A stretch of 16,328 nucleotides of DNA from Actinomycetota bacterium (GTDB taxonomy: Bacteria; Actinomycetota; Acidimicrobiia; Acidimicrobiales; Ilumatobacteraceae). The DNA lies in assembly GCA_009705435.1 (NCBI GenBank), contig WLTJ01000009.1, forward strand, positions 1 through 16,328, in the 5' to 3' direction. A program made the position numbers and the translations under genes. Of this stretch, positions 1 through 6,387 are shown in pieces (position 1 is the stretch's first letter; every line of letters begins with the position of its first letter). The notes under the pieces were generated by a model, which worked only from the letters and a program-made list of their open reading frames with translations, ran no database searches and had not been told where the DNA came from.

Positions 1-35
1 ATCGGTCACCGAATGGGGAGATTCAGCAGGGGTGA
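1..35 (+). CDS. Possible C-terminal end of an upstream gene (partial)
   Basis: One frame is open from the window edge and reads RSPNGEIQQG before a TGA at 33-35. That stop overlaps the GTG at 32 in a GTGA arrangement, the kind of 4-base overlap seen between co-transcribed genes elsewhere in this window. Ten codons are too few to name a product. The other two forward frames are also open here, so the real upstream gene could end differently. Confidence 0.2.
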   Translation, partial: RSPNGEIQQG

Positions 36-67
36 AGCCCAATGGGCCAAATGCGCGAAGATCAATC

Positions 68-1267
68 ATGACAAAAAATCACGACGCTGCACATGGGCCG
101 CTTCAAGGAATCAAAGTCCTTGACCTCTCGGTCATGATCTCTGGCCCTTTGGCCGCCATGATGCTGGCTGATCAAGGCGCAGATGTGATCAAAATTGAAA
201 GCCCTGGCATTGGTGATTTCATGCGTTATCTCGGTTCTGCCAAGGGTGGAATGACGGGGATCTTCATCAATAACAACCGTGGTAAACGCTCACTAGTCGT
301 TGATCTCAAGAGCCCACAAGGAATTGATGTTCTCAAAAAGTTGGCGGCTACAGCCGATGTCGTCATTCAGAACTTTCGCCCAGGAGCCGTTGAACGTCTC
401 GGTATCGGTTACGAGGACCTCAAAACCATCAACCCGAATCTCATTTATGTCAGCATCAGTGGCTACGGACCTGATGGCCCCGACAGTGGCCACCGCGTGT
501 ACGACAATGTGATTCAAGCAGCTTCTGGTTTAGCAAGTGTGCAAACAGATCCGCGTGACGGCGAACCTGCGTTATTTCGCACACTGCTGTGCGACAAAGT
601 CACATCACTGACTGCAGCACAGGCAATTTCATCAGCTCTCTACGCTAGGGCGGCTGGTAACGCCCAAGGCCAACACATCGTGCTAGCAATGCTCGATGCT
701 GCCGTGGCTTTTATGTGGCCAGATTCCGGAATGGACGCGGTGCTTCTTGACGATGACGCCAACCGCACTCCAACCATTGGTCAGAACTACGGCATCACTC
801 GCCTACAAGATGGCTTCGCCGCTGTCGCTGTTGTCAGCGATAGTGAGTTCCGCGGTCTCTGCCACACCTTTGGGCGACCCGAGCTTGCAGACGACGAACG
901 TTTTGCGACAATGGCTGCGCGCACGATGAATGCCTCCGAACTTGTACCCGTCATGACACAACTTTCAGCACAACAGCTCACCAAAGACTTTGTGGCCCGA
1001 GCCCAATCGTTTGATGTACCTGCAGCATCTGTGGTGACTCTCCCCGAACTCCCCTCACAACCTCAGATCGTCAACAATCAAGTTTTTGTTGAGCGCCAAC
1101 ATCCCACGGCTGGTCGCGTTCGTGAACCTCGCCCGGCAGCGCGCTTTTCTGAGACTCCCGCCACGGTCGGAAGTTTCGCCCCGACTCCCGGCGAACATAG
1201 TGATGAAATTGTCACCGAAATAGGTCTGGACGCTGCCGCTTTAAGAGCATCTGGCATCATTTTCTAA
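68..1267 (+). CDS. Family III (CaiB/BaiF) CoA-transferase
   Basis: This enzyme moves CoA between a CoA-thioester and a free carboxylic acid and is presumably cytosolic. The start PLQGIKVLDLS, followed by GPLAAMMLADQGADVIKIE, is the classic N-terminal Rossmann-like half of the family. VIQNFRPGAVERLGI and YVSISGYGPDGP follow, then YDNVIQAASG. The Asp of that last motif (residue 146 from the ATG at 68) aligns with the catalytic aspartate that forms the acyl-anhydride in formyl-CoA transferase. The length of 399 residues is normal. The start is uncertain: a GTG at 32 adds 12 residues and would give a GTGA overlap with an upstream stop, and the frame stays open to the window edge. I prefer the ATG at 68 because family members begin close to this core motif. 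The acyl substrate cannot be read from sequence. A minor alternative is a racemase of the same fold (alpha-methylacyl-CoA racemase), but the catalytic Asp motif favours transferase. Confidence 0.9.
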   Translation: MTKNHDAAHGPLQGIKVLDLSVMISGPLAAMMLADQGADVIKIESPGIGDFMRYLGSAKGGMTGIFINNNRGKRSLVVDLKSPQGIDVLKKLAATADVVIQNFRPGAVERLGIGYEDLKTINPNLIYVSISGYGPDGPDSGHRVYDNVIQAASGLASVQTDPRDGEPALFRTLLCDKVTSLTAAQAISSALYARAAGNAQGQHIVLAMLDAAVAFMWPDSGMDAVLLDDDANRTPTIGQNYGITRLQDGFAAVAVVSDSEFRGLCHTFGRPELADDERFATMAARTMNASELVPVMTQLSAQQLTKDFVARAQSFDVPAASVVTLPELPSQPQIVNNQVFVERQHPTAGRVREPRPAARFSETPATVGSFAPTPGEHSDEIVTEIGLDAAALRASGIIF

Positions 1268-1282
1268 AGGCCCGACCTATCT

Positions 1283-1298
1283 GTGATCTGGCGATCAC
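1283..1298. terminator. Hairpin between convergent genes
   Basis: GTGATC, loop TGGC, GATCAC: a perfect 6-bp stem with a 4-base loop in the 58-base gap between the CoA-transferase stop (1267) and the stop of the membrane-protein gene on the other strand (1326). It has no T-tract on either side, so it could act as a bidirectional terminator only weakly or with help from a factor. Its location is the main argument. Confidence 0.4.
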
Positions 1299-1325
1299 TG
1301 TCAGACCCGCATCTTGCATTGTGAC

Positions 1326-2105
1326 TCAACCAGCAAGCACCGCACGAGATACTAAATCAGTTCCAAAAGAAGTCAGAATGGCCAAGTACATCAATCCCGT
1401 GGCGGCCATCACCGCGGAATAGGAGCGCTCTTGCAAGGCCTTAAGAGTGACGACCCCTAGTACCCCAGTCGTGATTGCGCATGCACCCCAGAACCAGCCG
1501 AGTTGGCCGCTCCAACCATCATCAACCGAGCCAGTAAAGACACTGAACATTCCAGTCGGTATCAACATCACTGTGACTTCAAGCGGCCAAATATATAAAA
1601 ACATACGCACGATTTCATTGACATGGCGGCGTGGCAAACCGGGCTGTACGAGATACCAATGTCCGAGCAACATCGCATCAGAAACGAAACCGAGAAATGC
1701 TGCGCCGACGACGGTCCGCACTATCGCCACGGCGTCATTGCCACCATCACTGACGCCGCAGGCCACTAAGGCGATCAAACCAACGGCAACTGGCCATAAA
1801 TCAATGCTCGGCCGAAACTCCTTGCCACCCGAAGTTTCTTTGCGCCGCACAATGCTTTGACCCAAGCCAAAGCTCGCAGTTACTGCGACGGCGATTGCGC
1901 CAATGTTACGTATCATCTCGGCCGTCGATGACGACCTCGACGCGAAGCCGATGTATGCCGCGCTCACAGCCATCACGACATAGATCGAGCGCAGTAACCA
2001 GCCATAGCCAAGACCAACCTCGCGATGTCGAGTGGTAAACCAGCAACCCAACATTCCGCCGACTGACCATTGCAAGAAAACGGTTGCGGCATCAAGCTTG
2101 ATCAC
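1326..2105 (-). CDS. Multi-pass membrane protein of unknown function
   Basis: I do not recognise the family. From the GTG at 2105 the protein has 259 residues and about eight hydrophobic segments (roughly residues 6-24, 35-55, 67-85, 102-118, 128-148, 168-192, 203-222 and 230-252), so it sits in the cytoplasmic membrane. The most distinctive stretch is LLGHWYLVQPGLPRRH (about residues 146-161) after the fifth segment, where the His, Trp, Tyr and Arg pair look like functional rather than filler residues. The frame stays open to an ATG at 2306, but those extra 67 residues are polar, overlap the divergent gene at 2178, and do not look like coding sequence. The GTG at 2105 leaves a sensible 72-base divergent promoter region. 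There is no clear Shine-Dalgarno, only AAGAG two bases from the GTG. The start is therefore a judgement. Confidence 0.7.
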   Translation of the reverse strand: MIKLDAATVFLQWSVGGMLGCWFTTRHREVGLGYGWLLRSIYVVMAVSAAYIGFASRSSSTAEMIRNIGAIAVAVTASFGLGQSIVRRKETSGGKEFRPSIDLWPVAVGLIALVACGVSDGGNDAVAIVRTVVGAAFLGFVSDAMLLGHWYLVQPGLPRRHVNEIVRMFLYIWPLEVTVMLIPTGMFSVFTGSVDDGWSGQLGWFWGACAITTGVLGVVTLKALQERSYSAVMAATGLMYLAILTSFGTDLVSRAVLAG

Positions 2106-2177
2106 ATCTCTTACGATACGAGCAGCACTACGCCGTGCGACAATTCCAAAACTGTGACTTCCACCTAGGCTGAAGCG

Positions 2178-2834
2178 ATGGAATTCTCCCCAGCGAGTCG
2201 CCTGACTCTGACCATGCTCTGCGCTGGAGTTCTTTTTCAGGGCTGTTTCACTGGTCCACGACCCACGTTGCTCTCCCCCACAATGACTCCCACGGTCGAG
2301 GATCAATCAGCTCAGGCGGTGATCGATATTTTAGCTTTGGGGGCGCCATTGACCTTCACCGTCAACTATCGCGTGCTCACCAAGTTCGGCAATCTTTCTA
2401 GCGATGCCGCATTTGCTCATCATCCTGATTTCGGGAACAGCATCTCTATTGGAGACGTGCGTTTCATCTATGCCCCAGATGGCACGTCGTTCACGTGCTC
2501 AACAGCTACAGGAGAATGCAAGCCCGGGATAGACGAGTCACGTGTTTCTGACCGTCAACTTGTTTCAACAATTTTTCAGAGTTCTGCCATCGAGAGAATC
2601 CTGCAAGACACCCGTGTCGCAGTGGGCATGGGTACGAGCACAACTTCGAGCGTCAATGATCAACCCACAACTTGCACGGTGATTCCCGTTGTTGATTCCA
2701 ACGCAGCAACTCAGGCAAAGACCTATTGTGCTTTCGACAATCTGGGAGTCCTCGCCAGTCTCGAGACCGCCGATTTATCAATATCCGCAATCTCAGTCAC
2801 GCTCGATGCTCAGGCCGATCAGTTCGCTGGTTGA
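2178..2834 (+). CDS. Putative secreted or lipid-anchored protein, function unknown
   Basis: The 218-residue product starts with a short polar stretch and a hydrophobic segment (LTLTMLCAGVLFQGC) ending in Cys23, which resembles a lipobox although Phe-Gln-Gly before the Cys is a poor match. The protein is therefore exported and perhaps lipid-anchored. The mature part contains a beta-rich sequence (VNYRVLTKFGN, ISIGDVRFIY) and four further cysteines: two in TCSTATGEC and one each in TTCTVIP and TYCAF. Two disulphides are possible in an extracytoplasmic protein. No domain is recognisable. A TAGGCT six bases before the ATG fits a TANNNT -10 box of a leaderless transcript, and there is no usable Shine-Dalgarno. 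The gene is divergent from the membrane protein and convergent with the NlpC/P60 gene. Confidence 0.65.
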   Translation: MEFSPASRLTLTMLCAGVLFQGCFTGPRPTLLSPTMTPTVEDQSAQAVIDILALGAPLTFTVNYRVLTKFGNLSSDAAFAHHPDFGNSISIGDVRFIYAPDGTSFTCSTATGECKPGIDESRVSDRQLVSTIFQSSAIERILQDTRVAVGMGTSTTSSVNDQPTTCTVIPVVDSNAATQAKTYCAFDNLGVLASLETADLSISAISVTLDAQADQFAG

Positions 2835-2835
2835 G

Positions 2836-2856
2836 GCCATCAATCAATGGCATTTT
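2836..2856. terminator. Short hairpin with T-run between convergent stops
   Basis: GCCAT, loop CAATCA, ATGGC, then ATTTT. The 5-bp stem lies exactly between the stop of the secreted-protein gene (2834) and the stop of the peptidase gene on the other strand (2856). It is short and AT-moderate, so it is a weak candidate for the rightward transcript. Confidence 0.3.
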
Positions 2857-3584
2857 CACTCGCTGGGATCACCGAAGGTGCTTCGCCTCAGACTGTAACT
2901 TCCTAAAACTTTCAACTCCACTGAACGACCAGGTTCCGGCGAGTGAATCACTCCGAGACCCGAGCCCAACCACATCATGATGTGGCCTGGGTAGCGGACC
3001 AAGTCTCCCGCCTGTGCAGTCAAAATATTTCGCGGCTCGGCAGATCGCATCTGCTGAGTTGAATTACGTTGAATTAAAAATCCCGCTTCGCCCCAAGCGA
3101 AAGTAGTGAGTCCTGAACAGTCCAAGGCCACGCCAGGTTGCATCGCAAAACGGCGATACGGCACTCCCAGTTGAGACACGGCAGCAAGAACTGCGATCTG
3201 ATGTTCAGTATCGGCCCGCGCCCAGGCTTCATTTAAACCACTGACAGAAATTGATAGTCGCATGGCGACCAGTGTGGCCACTTGTGATCGCAGGGCTACA
3301 TACTTCGCCGAGAGCACTGGTGGTCGATCAACACGAGTCACTCCATTGCTGATTTCCTCAAGTGCCATTAATGCCGTCCATGCCACGCGATCAAACTGCG
3401 GCAGGGAGGCCTTCTGCTGTGCAACGACCGGGGCAGCATGCGCCACACCCGCAGTGAGGGGGAGCAAGGTGGAAGCAAGACTCAAGATGACAACCACGAC
3501 GCGACGCAGACGTCGACCGGCGGTCGACCCAGTGGAAGGCGATTCGCATGGAGGTTGGTTATTGGGAGTCAAGGGGGATCTCAT
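2856..3584 (-). CDS. Exported NlpC/P60-family cysteine peptidase
   Basis: This is likely a peptidoglycan endopeptidase that cuts stem peptides outside the membrane. The N-terminus has an arginine-rich region (RRLRR), a hydrophobic core and an AHA-AP signal peptidase I site near residues 48-51, so the protein should be secreted. A linker of about 70 residues (APVVAQQKASLPQFD onward, partly helical) precedes the NlpC/P60 domain. In that domain DCSGLT carries the nucleophile Cys156, YPGHIMMWLG carries His201, and VIHSPEPG carries the third polar residue His214. The spacing resembles Spr/NlpC enzymes. The length is 242 residues. No good Shine-Dalgarno is visible before the ATG at 3584, and the roughly 20 residues ahead of the arginines are unusual for a signal peptide, so the true start could be internal. 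Such proteins usually act in cell separation or wall remodelling. Confidence 0.87.
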   Translation of the reverse strand: MRSPLTPNNQPPCESPSTGSTAGRRLRRVVVVILSLASTLLPLTAGVAHAAPVVAQQKASLPQFDRVAWTALMALEEISNGVTRVDRPPVLSAKYVALRSQVATLVAMRLSISVSGLNEAWARADTEHQIAVLAAVSQLGVPYRRFAMQPGVALDCSGLTTFAWGEAGFLIQRNSTQQMRSAEPRNILTAQAGDLVRYPGHIMMWLGSGLGVIHSPEPGRSVELKVLGSYSLRRSTFGDPSE

Positions 3585-3615
3585 CAGTGTTCAGTCGGTG
3601 CTGCCCGTGGGCGTT

Positions 3616-3643
3616 CCGTAACGATATCGCAATGAAACCGTAA
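3616..3643. promoter_or_regulatory. AT-rich divergent control region with CCGTAA direct repeat
   Basis: The 136 bases between the peptidase gene and the mocA-like gene contain CCGTAA at 3616-3621 and again at 3638-3643. The repeats are 22 bases apart, about two helical turns, and flank the palindrome CGATATCG (3622-3629). TAATAT at 3641-3646 fits a rightward -10 box, and TATCGT (complement of 3621-3626) fits a leftward one. This could hold the two promoters and an operator, but the repeats are short and could be chance. Confidence 0.3.
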
Positions 3644-3720
3644 TATTTACCGCGCCCCCACCATTAAAAGTGTCACAAAAAGCCGAAAACAAGCCAAACT
3701 CGCTGGTCAAAGGGCAGTAT

Positions 3721-4326
3721 ATGAATGTGAACAAATTGTCCGATTCCCCACCTGACGCAACCTTGGCGGTGCTCTTGGCGGCTGGGGCGGGGTCGCGCTT
3801 TAGTGGTCAATCACACAAGTTGCTCACCGAAATGCCGAAATCGGGTGGAATCACGGTCTTTGAGATGGCTTTAGAAAATCTCTTGCAGGCAAACTTTCGA
3901 CAGATCATCGTTGTCACTGGCGCGGCCTCAATTCCCGACGCTTTTGTGCGGCATCAGCAAATCTTGGTGGTCAACAACATTCGCTGGGCTGACGGGCAGG
4001 CAAGTTCAGTCAAGGCTGGTATTCAAGAAGCCATGCGCTTAGATGCCGAGGCCGTGGTTGTCGGGCTCGCCGATCAACCCTTTGTGACACCGCAAGCGTG
4101 GAGGCTCGTGGCCTCTTCACCCTCGCCGATCGCCGTCGCTACGTATGGCAACAAACGCGGCAACCCCGTGCGACTCCACAAATCCGTGTGGTCTCTGTTG
4201 CCCGTCAGCGGAGATTCTGGAGCCCGAGATCTCATCCGCCTGCACCCCGAGCTCGTTTCGCAAGTAGATTGCCCTGGTTCCGCCGCCGATATCGACACGC
4301 AGGAGGATCTTGCACAATGGACTTAA
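3721..4326 (+). CDS. mocA: MocA-like molybdenum cofactor cytidylyltransferase
   Basis: A nucleotidyltransferase of the MobA-like fold. MocA transfers CMP from CTP onto molybdopterin to give the molybdopterin cytosine dinucleotide used by xanthine oxidase/CO dehydrogenase-type enzymes. Visible motifs from the ATG at 3721 are LAAGAGSRF (19-27) with Lys33 for nucleotide binding, WADGQASSVKAG (89-100), GLADQPF (115-121, metal-binding Asp), RGNPV (146-150), GDSGARDLI (164-172) and DIDTQEDL (190-197). GDxGAR and DIDTxEDL are typical of MocA. The 201-residue length is normal. The frame opens at a GTG at 3670, but AAGGG six bases before 3721 is a good ribosome site and the extra 17 residues are polar. 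It overlaps the next gene by 10 bases. Within the fold a GMP-transferring MobA is less likely; another NTP-transferase cannot be excluded. Confidence 0.85.
   Translation: MNVNKLSDSPPDATLAVLLAAGAGSRFSGQSHKLLTEMPKSGGITVFEMALENLLQANFRQIIVVTGAASIPDAFVRHQQILVVNNIRWADGQASSVKAGIQEAMRLDAEAVVVGLADQPFVTPQAWRLVASSPSPIAVATYGNKRGNPVRLHKSVWSLLPVSGDSGARDLIRLHPELVSQVDCPGSAADIDTQEDLAQWT
4301..4306 (+). promoter_or_regulatory. Shine-Dalgarno for the CoxG-like gene
   Basis: A perfect AGGAGG inside the last codons of the mocA-like gene, ten bases before the ATG at 4317. It fixes that start and rules out the much longer open frame beginning near 4098. Confidence 0.8.
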
Positions 4327-5000
4327 ATCACACTTTCACCGTCAATCAACCGATCGCCGAAACTTGGGTCGTGCTCACCGATCTTGAGCGTATTGCTCCA
4401 TGTCTGGCGGGTGCCGAACTTAAAGAAGTAGATGGCGACGTCTTCAAAGGCGGAGTAAAAATCAAGGTTGGACCGATCGTCGCGCAATTCAAGGGTGAAG
4501 CCCAATTTGCCGAACTTGATCATGTCAATTACCGCGCACACCTCAAGGCAACTGGTCGTGATATTGGTGGCAAAGGAAATGCTTCTGCCTCGGTCACCGC
4601 GCAACTGACTCCCCTCTCGGCGACAACGACATCGGTCAGTGTCGTCACTGATTTAGCGATCACCGGCAAGGTGGCACAATTTGGTCGTGGAGCGTTGGCG
4701 GATATCAGCGAGAAGATAATCGCGCAATTCGCCGACAATCTGAACACTTTGATTGACAAAGAAGGTGGCGCAGCAGCCCCCTCACTCAGTGCCGCCACGG
4801 CAGCACCTGCAGTCGGGCAGATCACCGATGCTTCGGCTGACAAGCCAACTGTTCGCAAGATTGAGGGACCTGCCGCCGAACCCCTCAACCTTCAGGCGTT
4901 GGCTGGCGGAGCAATGTTGAAGCGCTTCCTACCTATCGCAGGCGCATTTCTTGGAATCTTCATGTTCTTCGGTCGTCGTCGACGCCGACGCCAGAGTTGA
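4317..5000 (+). CDS. coxG: CoxG-like SRPBCC protein with C-terminal membrane anchor
   Basis: An SRPBCC (START-like) protein of the CO dehydrogenase subunit G family. MDLNHTFTVNQPIAETWVVL, then LERIAPCLAGAEL, then FKGGVKIKVGPI and FKGEAQFAELD are the signature stretches of the roughly 145-residue domain. After it come a low-complexity Ala/Ser/Thr linker (about 150-200) and one hydrophobic segment (LPIAGAFLGIFMFF) followed by six arginines, so the protein is tail-anchored with the basic end inside. Known from the family: anchored CoxG helps connect CO dehydrogenase to the membrane quinone pool. The pairing with the MocA-like gene supports service to a molybdenum hydroxylase, but no large, medium or small hydroxylase subunit gene is present here. 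It overlaps the previous gene by 10 bases and the next by 4 (TTGA). The length is 227 residues. It could alternatively serve another lipid or quinone-binding role. Confidence 0.85.
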   Translation: MDLNHTFTVNQPIAETWVVLTDLERIAPCLAGAELKEVDGDVFKGGVKIKVGPIVAQFKGEAQFAELDHVNYRAHLKATGRDIGGKGNASASVTAQLTPLSATTTSVSVVTDLAITGKVAQFGRGALADISEKIIAQFADNLNTLIDKEGGAAAPSLSAATAAPAVGQITDASADKPTVRKIEGPAAEPLNLQALAGGAMLKRFLPIAGAFLGIFMFFGRRRRRRQS

Positions 5001-5461
5001 ACACCGAATACAACGCCACTGCCCACGACCGCGACCTCGTTCGTCAACTTCTCGGGCGCGAACCCAATGGTCAATTCGCTGTCGTCGTGCGTGATCTTGA
5101 CGGCATGCCGGGCGTCATCAAAAATGCTCCATTCCTTGATGATGGCACCCCGATGCCCACTCGCTACTGGCTATGTTCGCCTCTCATTCTGATTGCCGTG
5201 AGCCGTCTTGAGGCCGCAGGTGGCGTCAATCAATCTGAAGCCGAGGTTGACCCCGAAGAACTTGAACACGCCCATCGTCGCTATCAAGCAGAACGCGATG
5301 CAGATATCCCTAGCGACTACGCAGGTCCGCGACCCTCGGGAGGCGTGGCTGGAACACGCACCGGAGTCAAATGTTTACACGCGCATTACGCCTGGCATCT
5401 TGCTGGTGGCGATGACCCAGTTGGTCGCTGGGTTGCTGCTCGTCTTCAGGATGACCTATGA
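4997..5461 (+). CDS. DUF501 family protein
   Basis: A 154-residue protein of the DUF501 family, common in actinobacteria just before a Ppx/GppA gene, as here. Its biochemical role is not established to my knowledge. Recognisable stretches are LLGREPNGQFAVVVRD, RYWLCSPLILIAVSRLEAAGG and GTRTGVKCLHAHYAWHLAGG with DDPVG after it. Cys60, Cys126, His128, His130 and His134 could form a metal site; this is only suggested by their spacing. The start is a TTG at 4997 overlapping the CoxG-like stop by four bases. No strong ribosome site is seen, which fits translational coupling. It overlaps the next gene by ATGA. It is predicted cytosolic, with no signal peptide or membrane segment. Confidence 0.85.
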   Translation: MNTEYNATAHDRDLVRQLLGREPNGQFAVVVRDLDGMPGVIKNAPFLDDGTPMPTRYWLCSPLILIAVSRLEAAGGVNQSEAEVDPEELEHAHRRYQAERDADIPSDYAGPRPSGGVAGTRTGVKCLHAHYAWHLAGGDDPVGRWVAARLQDDL

Positions 5462-6387
5462 CTCACTCAGCAAACGACATCGTTGCCGCTATTGACATCG
5501 GGACCAATTCAACGAATCTGCGAATCGTCTCGCGAGTGACCGGCATTGTTGATTCTCGAGTCACCGTTACTCGTCTCGGACAAGATGTTGATCACAACCG
5601 CTCGTTGAGCGAGGAAGCGATGCAACGAGTTTTATCTTGTCTCGCTGACTATCGCCAAGTACTTGATACTTACGGTTCATACTCACTGCGCGTTGTGGCA
5701 TCAAGTGCCTGTCGTGATGCCAGCAATCGCGAAGAATTTTTCACTCGTGCGGGGAACACCATTGGCGTTCAACCAGAATTACTGAGTGGCCAAGACGAGG
5801 GTCGCCTGGCATATCAAGGATGCGTCAGCAACCTTGTACTTGATCCAGTCGGTCATCTGATTGTTGATATCGGCGGTGGCTCAACAGAGATCATGCTCGG
5901 CACAACGCAACTTGATATTGCCCGCAGTATCGATGTCGGTGCCGTGCGTATCACCGAACGTCATCTCCGCCGTGACCCACCAGCACCCGAAGAACTTCTC
6001 AATGCCATCGGTGAGGTGCAAGACCTCTTTGAAGATTTACTCCGTGAATTTCCAGACATGGCGCGAGCACCACAAATCATCGGTACAGCTGGAACGATTG
6101 TCACGGTCGCTGCCGTGGAGATTGGTCAGCAGGTCTTTGACCCCGCAGGGCTACATGCTTTTCGCCTCACGCGTTCAGCTATTGAGGATGTGTTTCGCAC
6201 CTTGGCCACCGAATCTTTGTCGGACCGCGTCCACAATCCCGGTCTGCCACGAGATCGCGCTGATGTCATTGTCGGAGGTTGCTGTGTGCTGGTGGCCCTG
6301 ATGCGATCTTTAGATGCGGACGAAATGATCGTCTCTGCGTACAACATCCTTGATGGAGTGTGTGCTGAACTACTAGGCAGCCCATGA
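5458..6387 (+). CDS. ppx: Ppx/GppA family phosphatase (exopolyphosphatase type)
   Basis: A member of the sugar kinase/actin ATPase superfamily that hydrolyses polyphosphate or the pentaphosphate pppGpp. The phosphate-binding loops are IDIGTNS (12-18) and VDIGGGSTEI (136-145). Between them SGQDEGRLAYQG (110-121) carries the acidic residues near the catalytic glutamate; the commonest form is SGxEEA, so the Asp at the first position is a mild variation. GTAGTIVTVAAVEIG follows. The length of 309 residues matches the short, two-domain actinobacterial forms rather than the 500-residue enterobacterial PPX, so there is no C-terminal HD-like domain. It starts in an ATGA overlap with the DUF501 gene and ends in an ATGA overlap with the acetyltransferase. 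Whether polyphosphate or pppGpp is the main substrate cannot be told from sequence. Confidence 0.9.
   Translation: MTHSANDIVAAIDIGTNSTNLRIVSRVTGIVDSRVTVTRLGQDVDHNRSLSEEAMQRVLSCLADYRQVLDTYGSYSLRVVASSACRDASNREEFFTRAGNTIGVQPELLSGQDEGRLAYQGCVSNLVLDPVGHLIVDIGGGSTEIMLGTTQLDIARSIDVGAVRITERHLRRDPPAPEELLNAIGEVQDLFEDLLREFPDMARAPQIIGTAGTIVTVAAVEIGQQVFDPAGLHAFRLTRSAIEDVFRTLATESLSDRVHNPGLPRDRADVIVGGCCVLVALMRSLDADEMIVSAYNILDGVCAELLGSP

Noticed and set aside
1447..1860. 137-codon open frame on the + strand
   Set aside because: It lies wholly inside the reverse-strand membrane-protein gene, has a Thr/Pro-rich composition typical of antisense reading, and has no ribosome site.
4098..4316. 73-codon N-terminal extension of the CoxG-like protein
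   Set aside because: It overlaps the mocA-like gene out of frame and is Arg/Pro-rich; AGGAGG before the ATG at 4317 and the family start define the real N-terminus.
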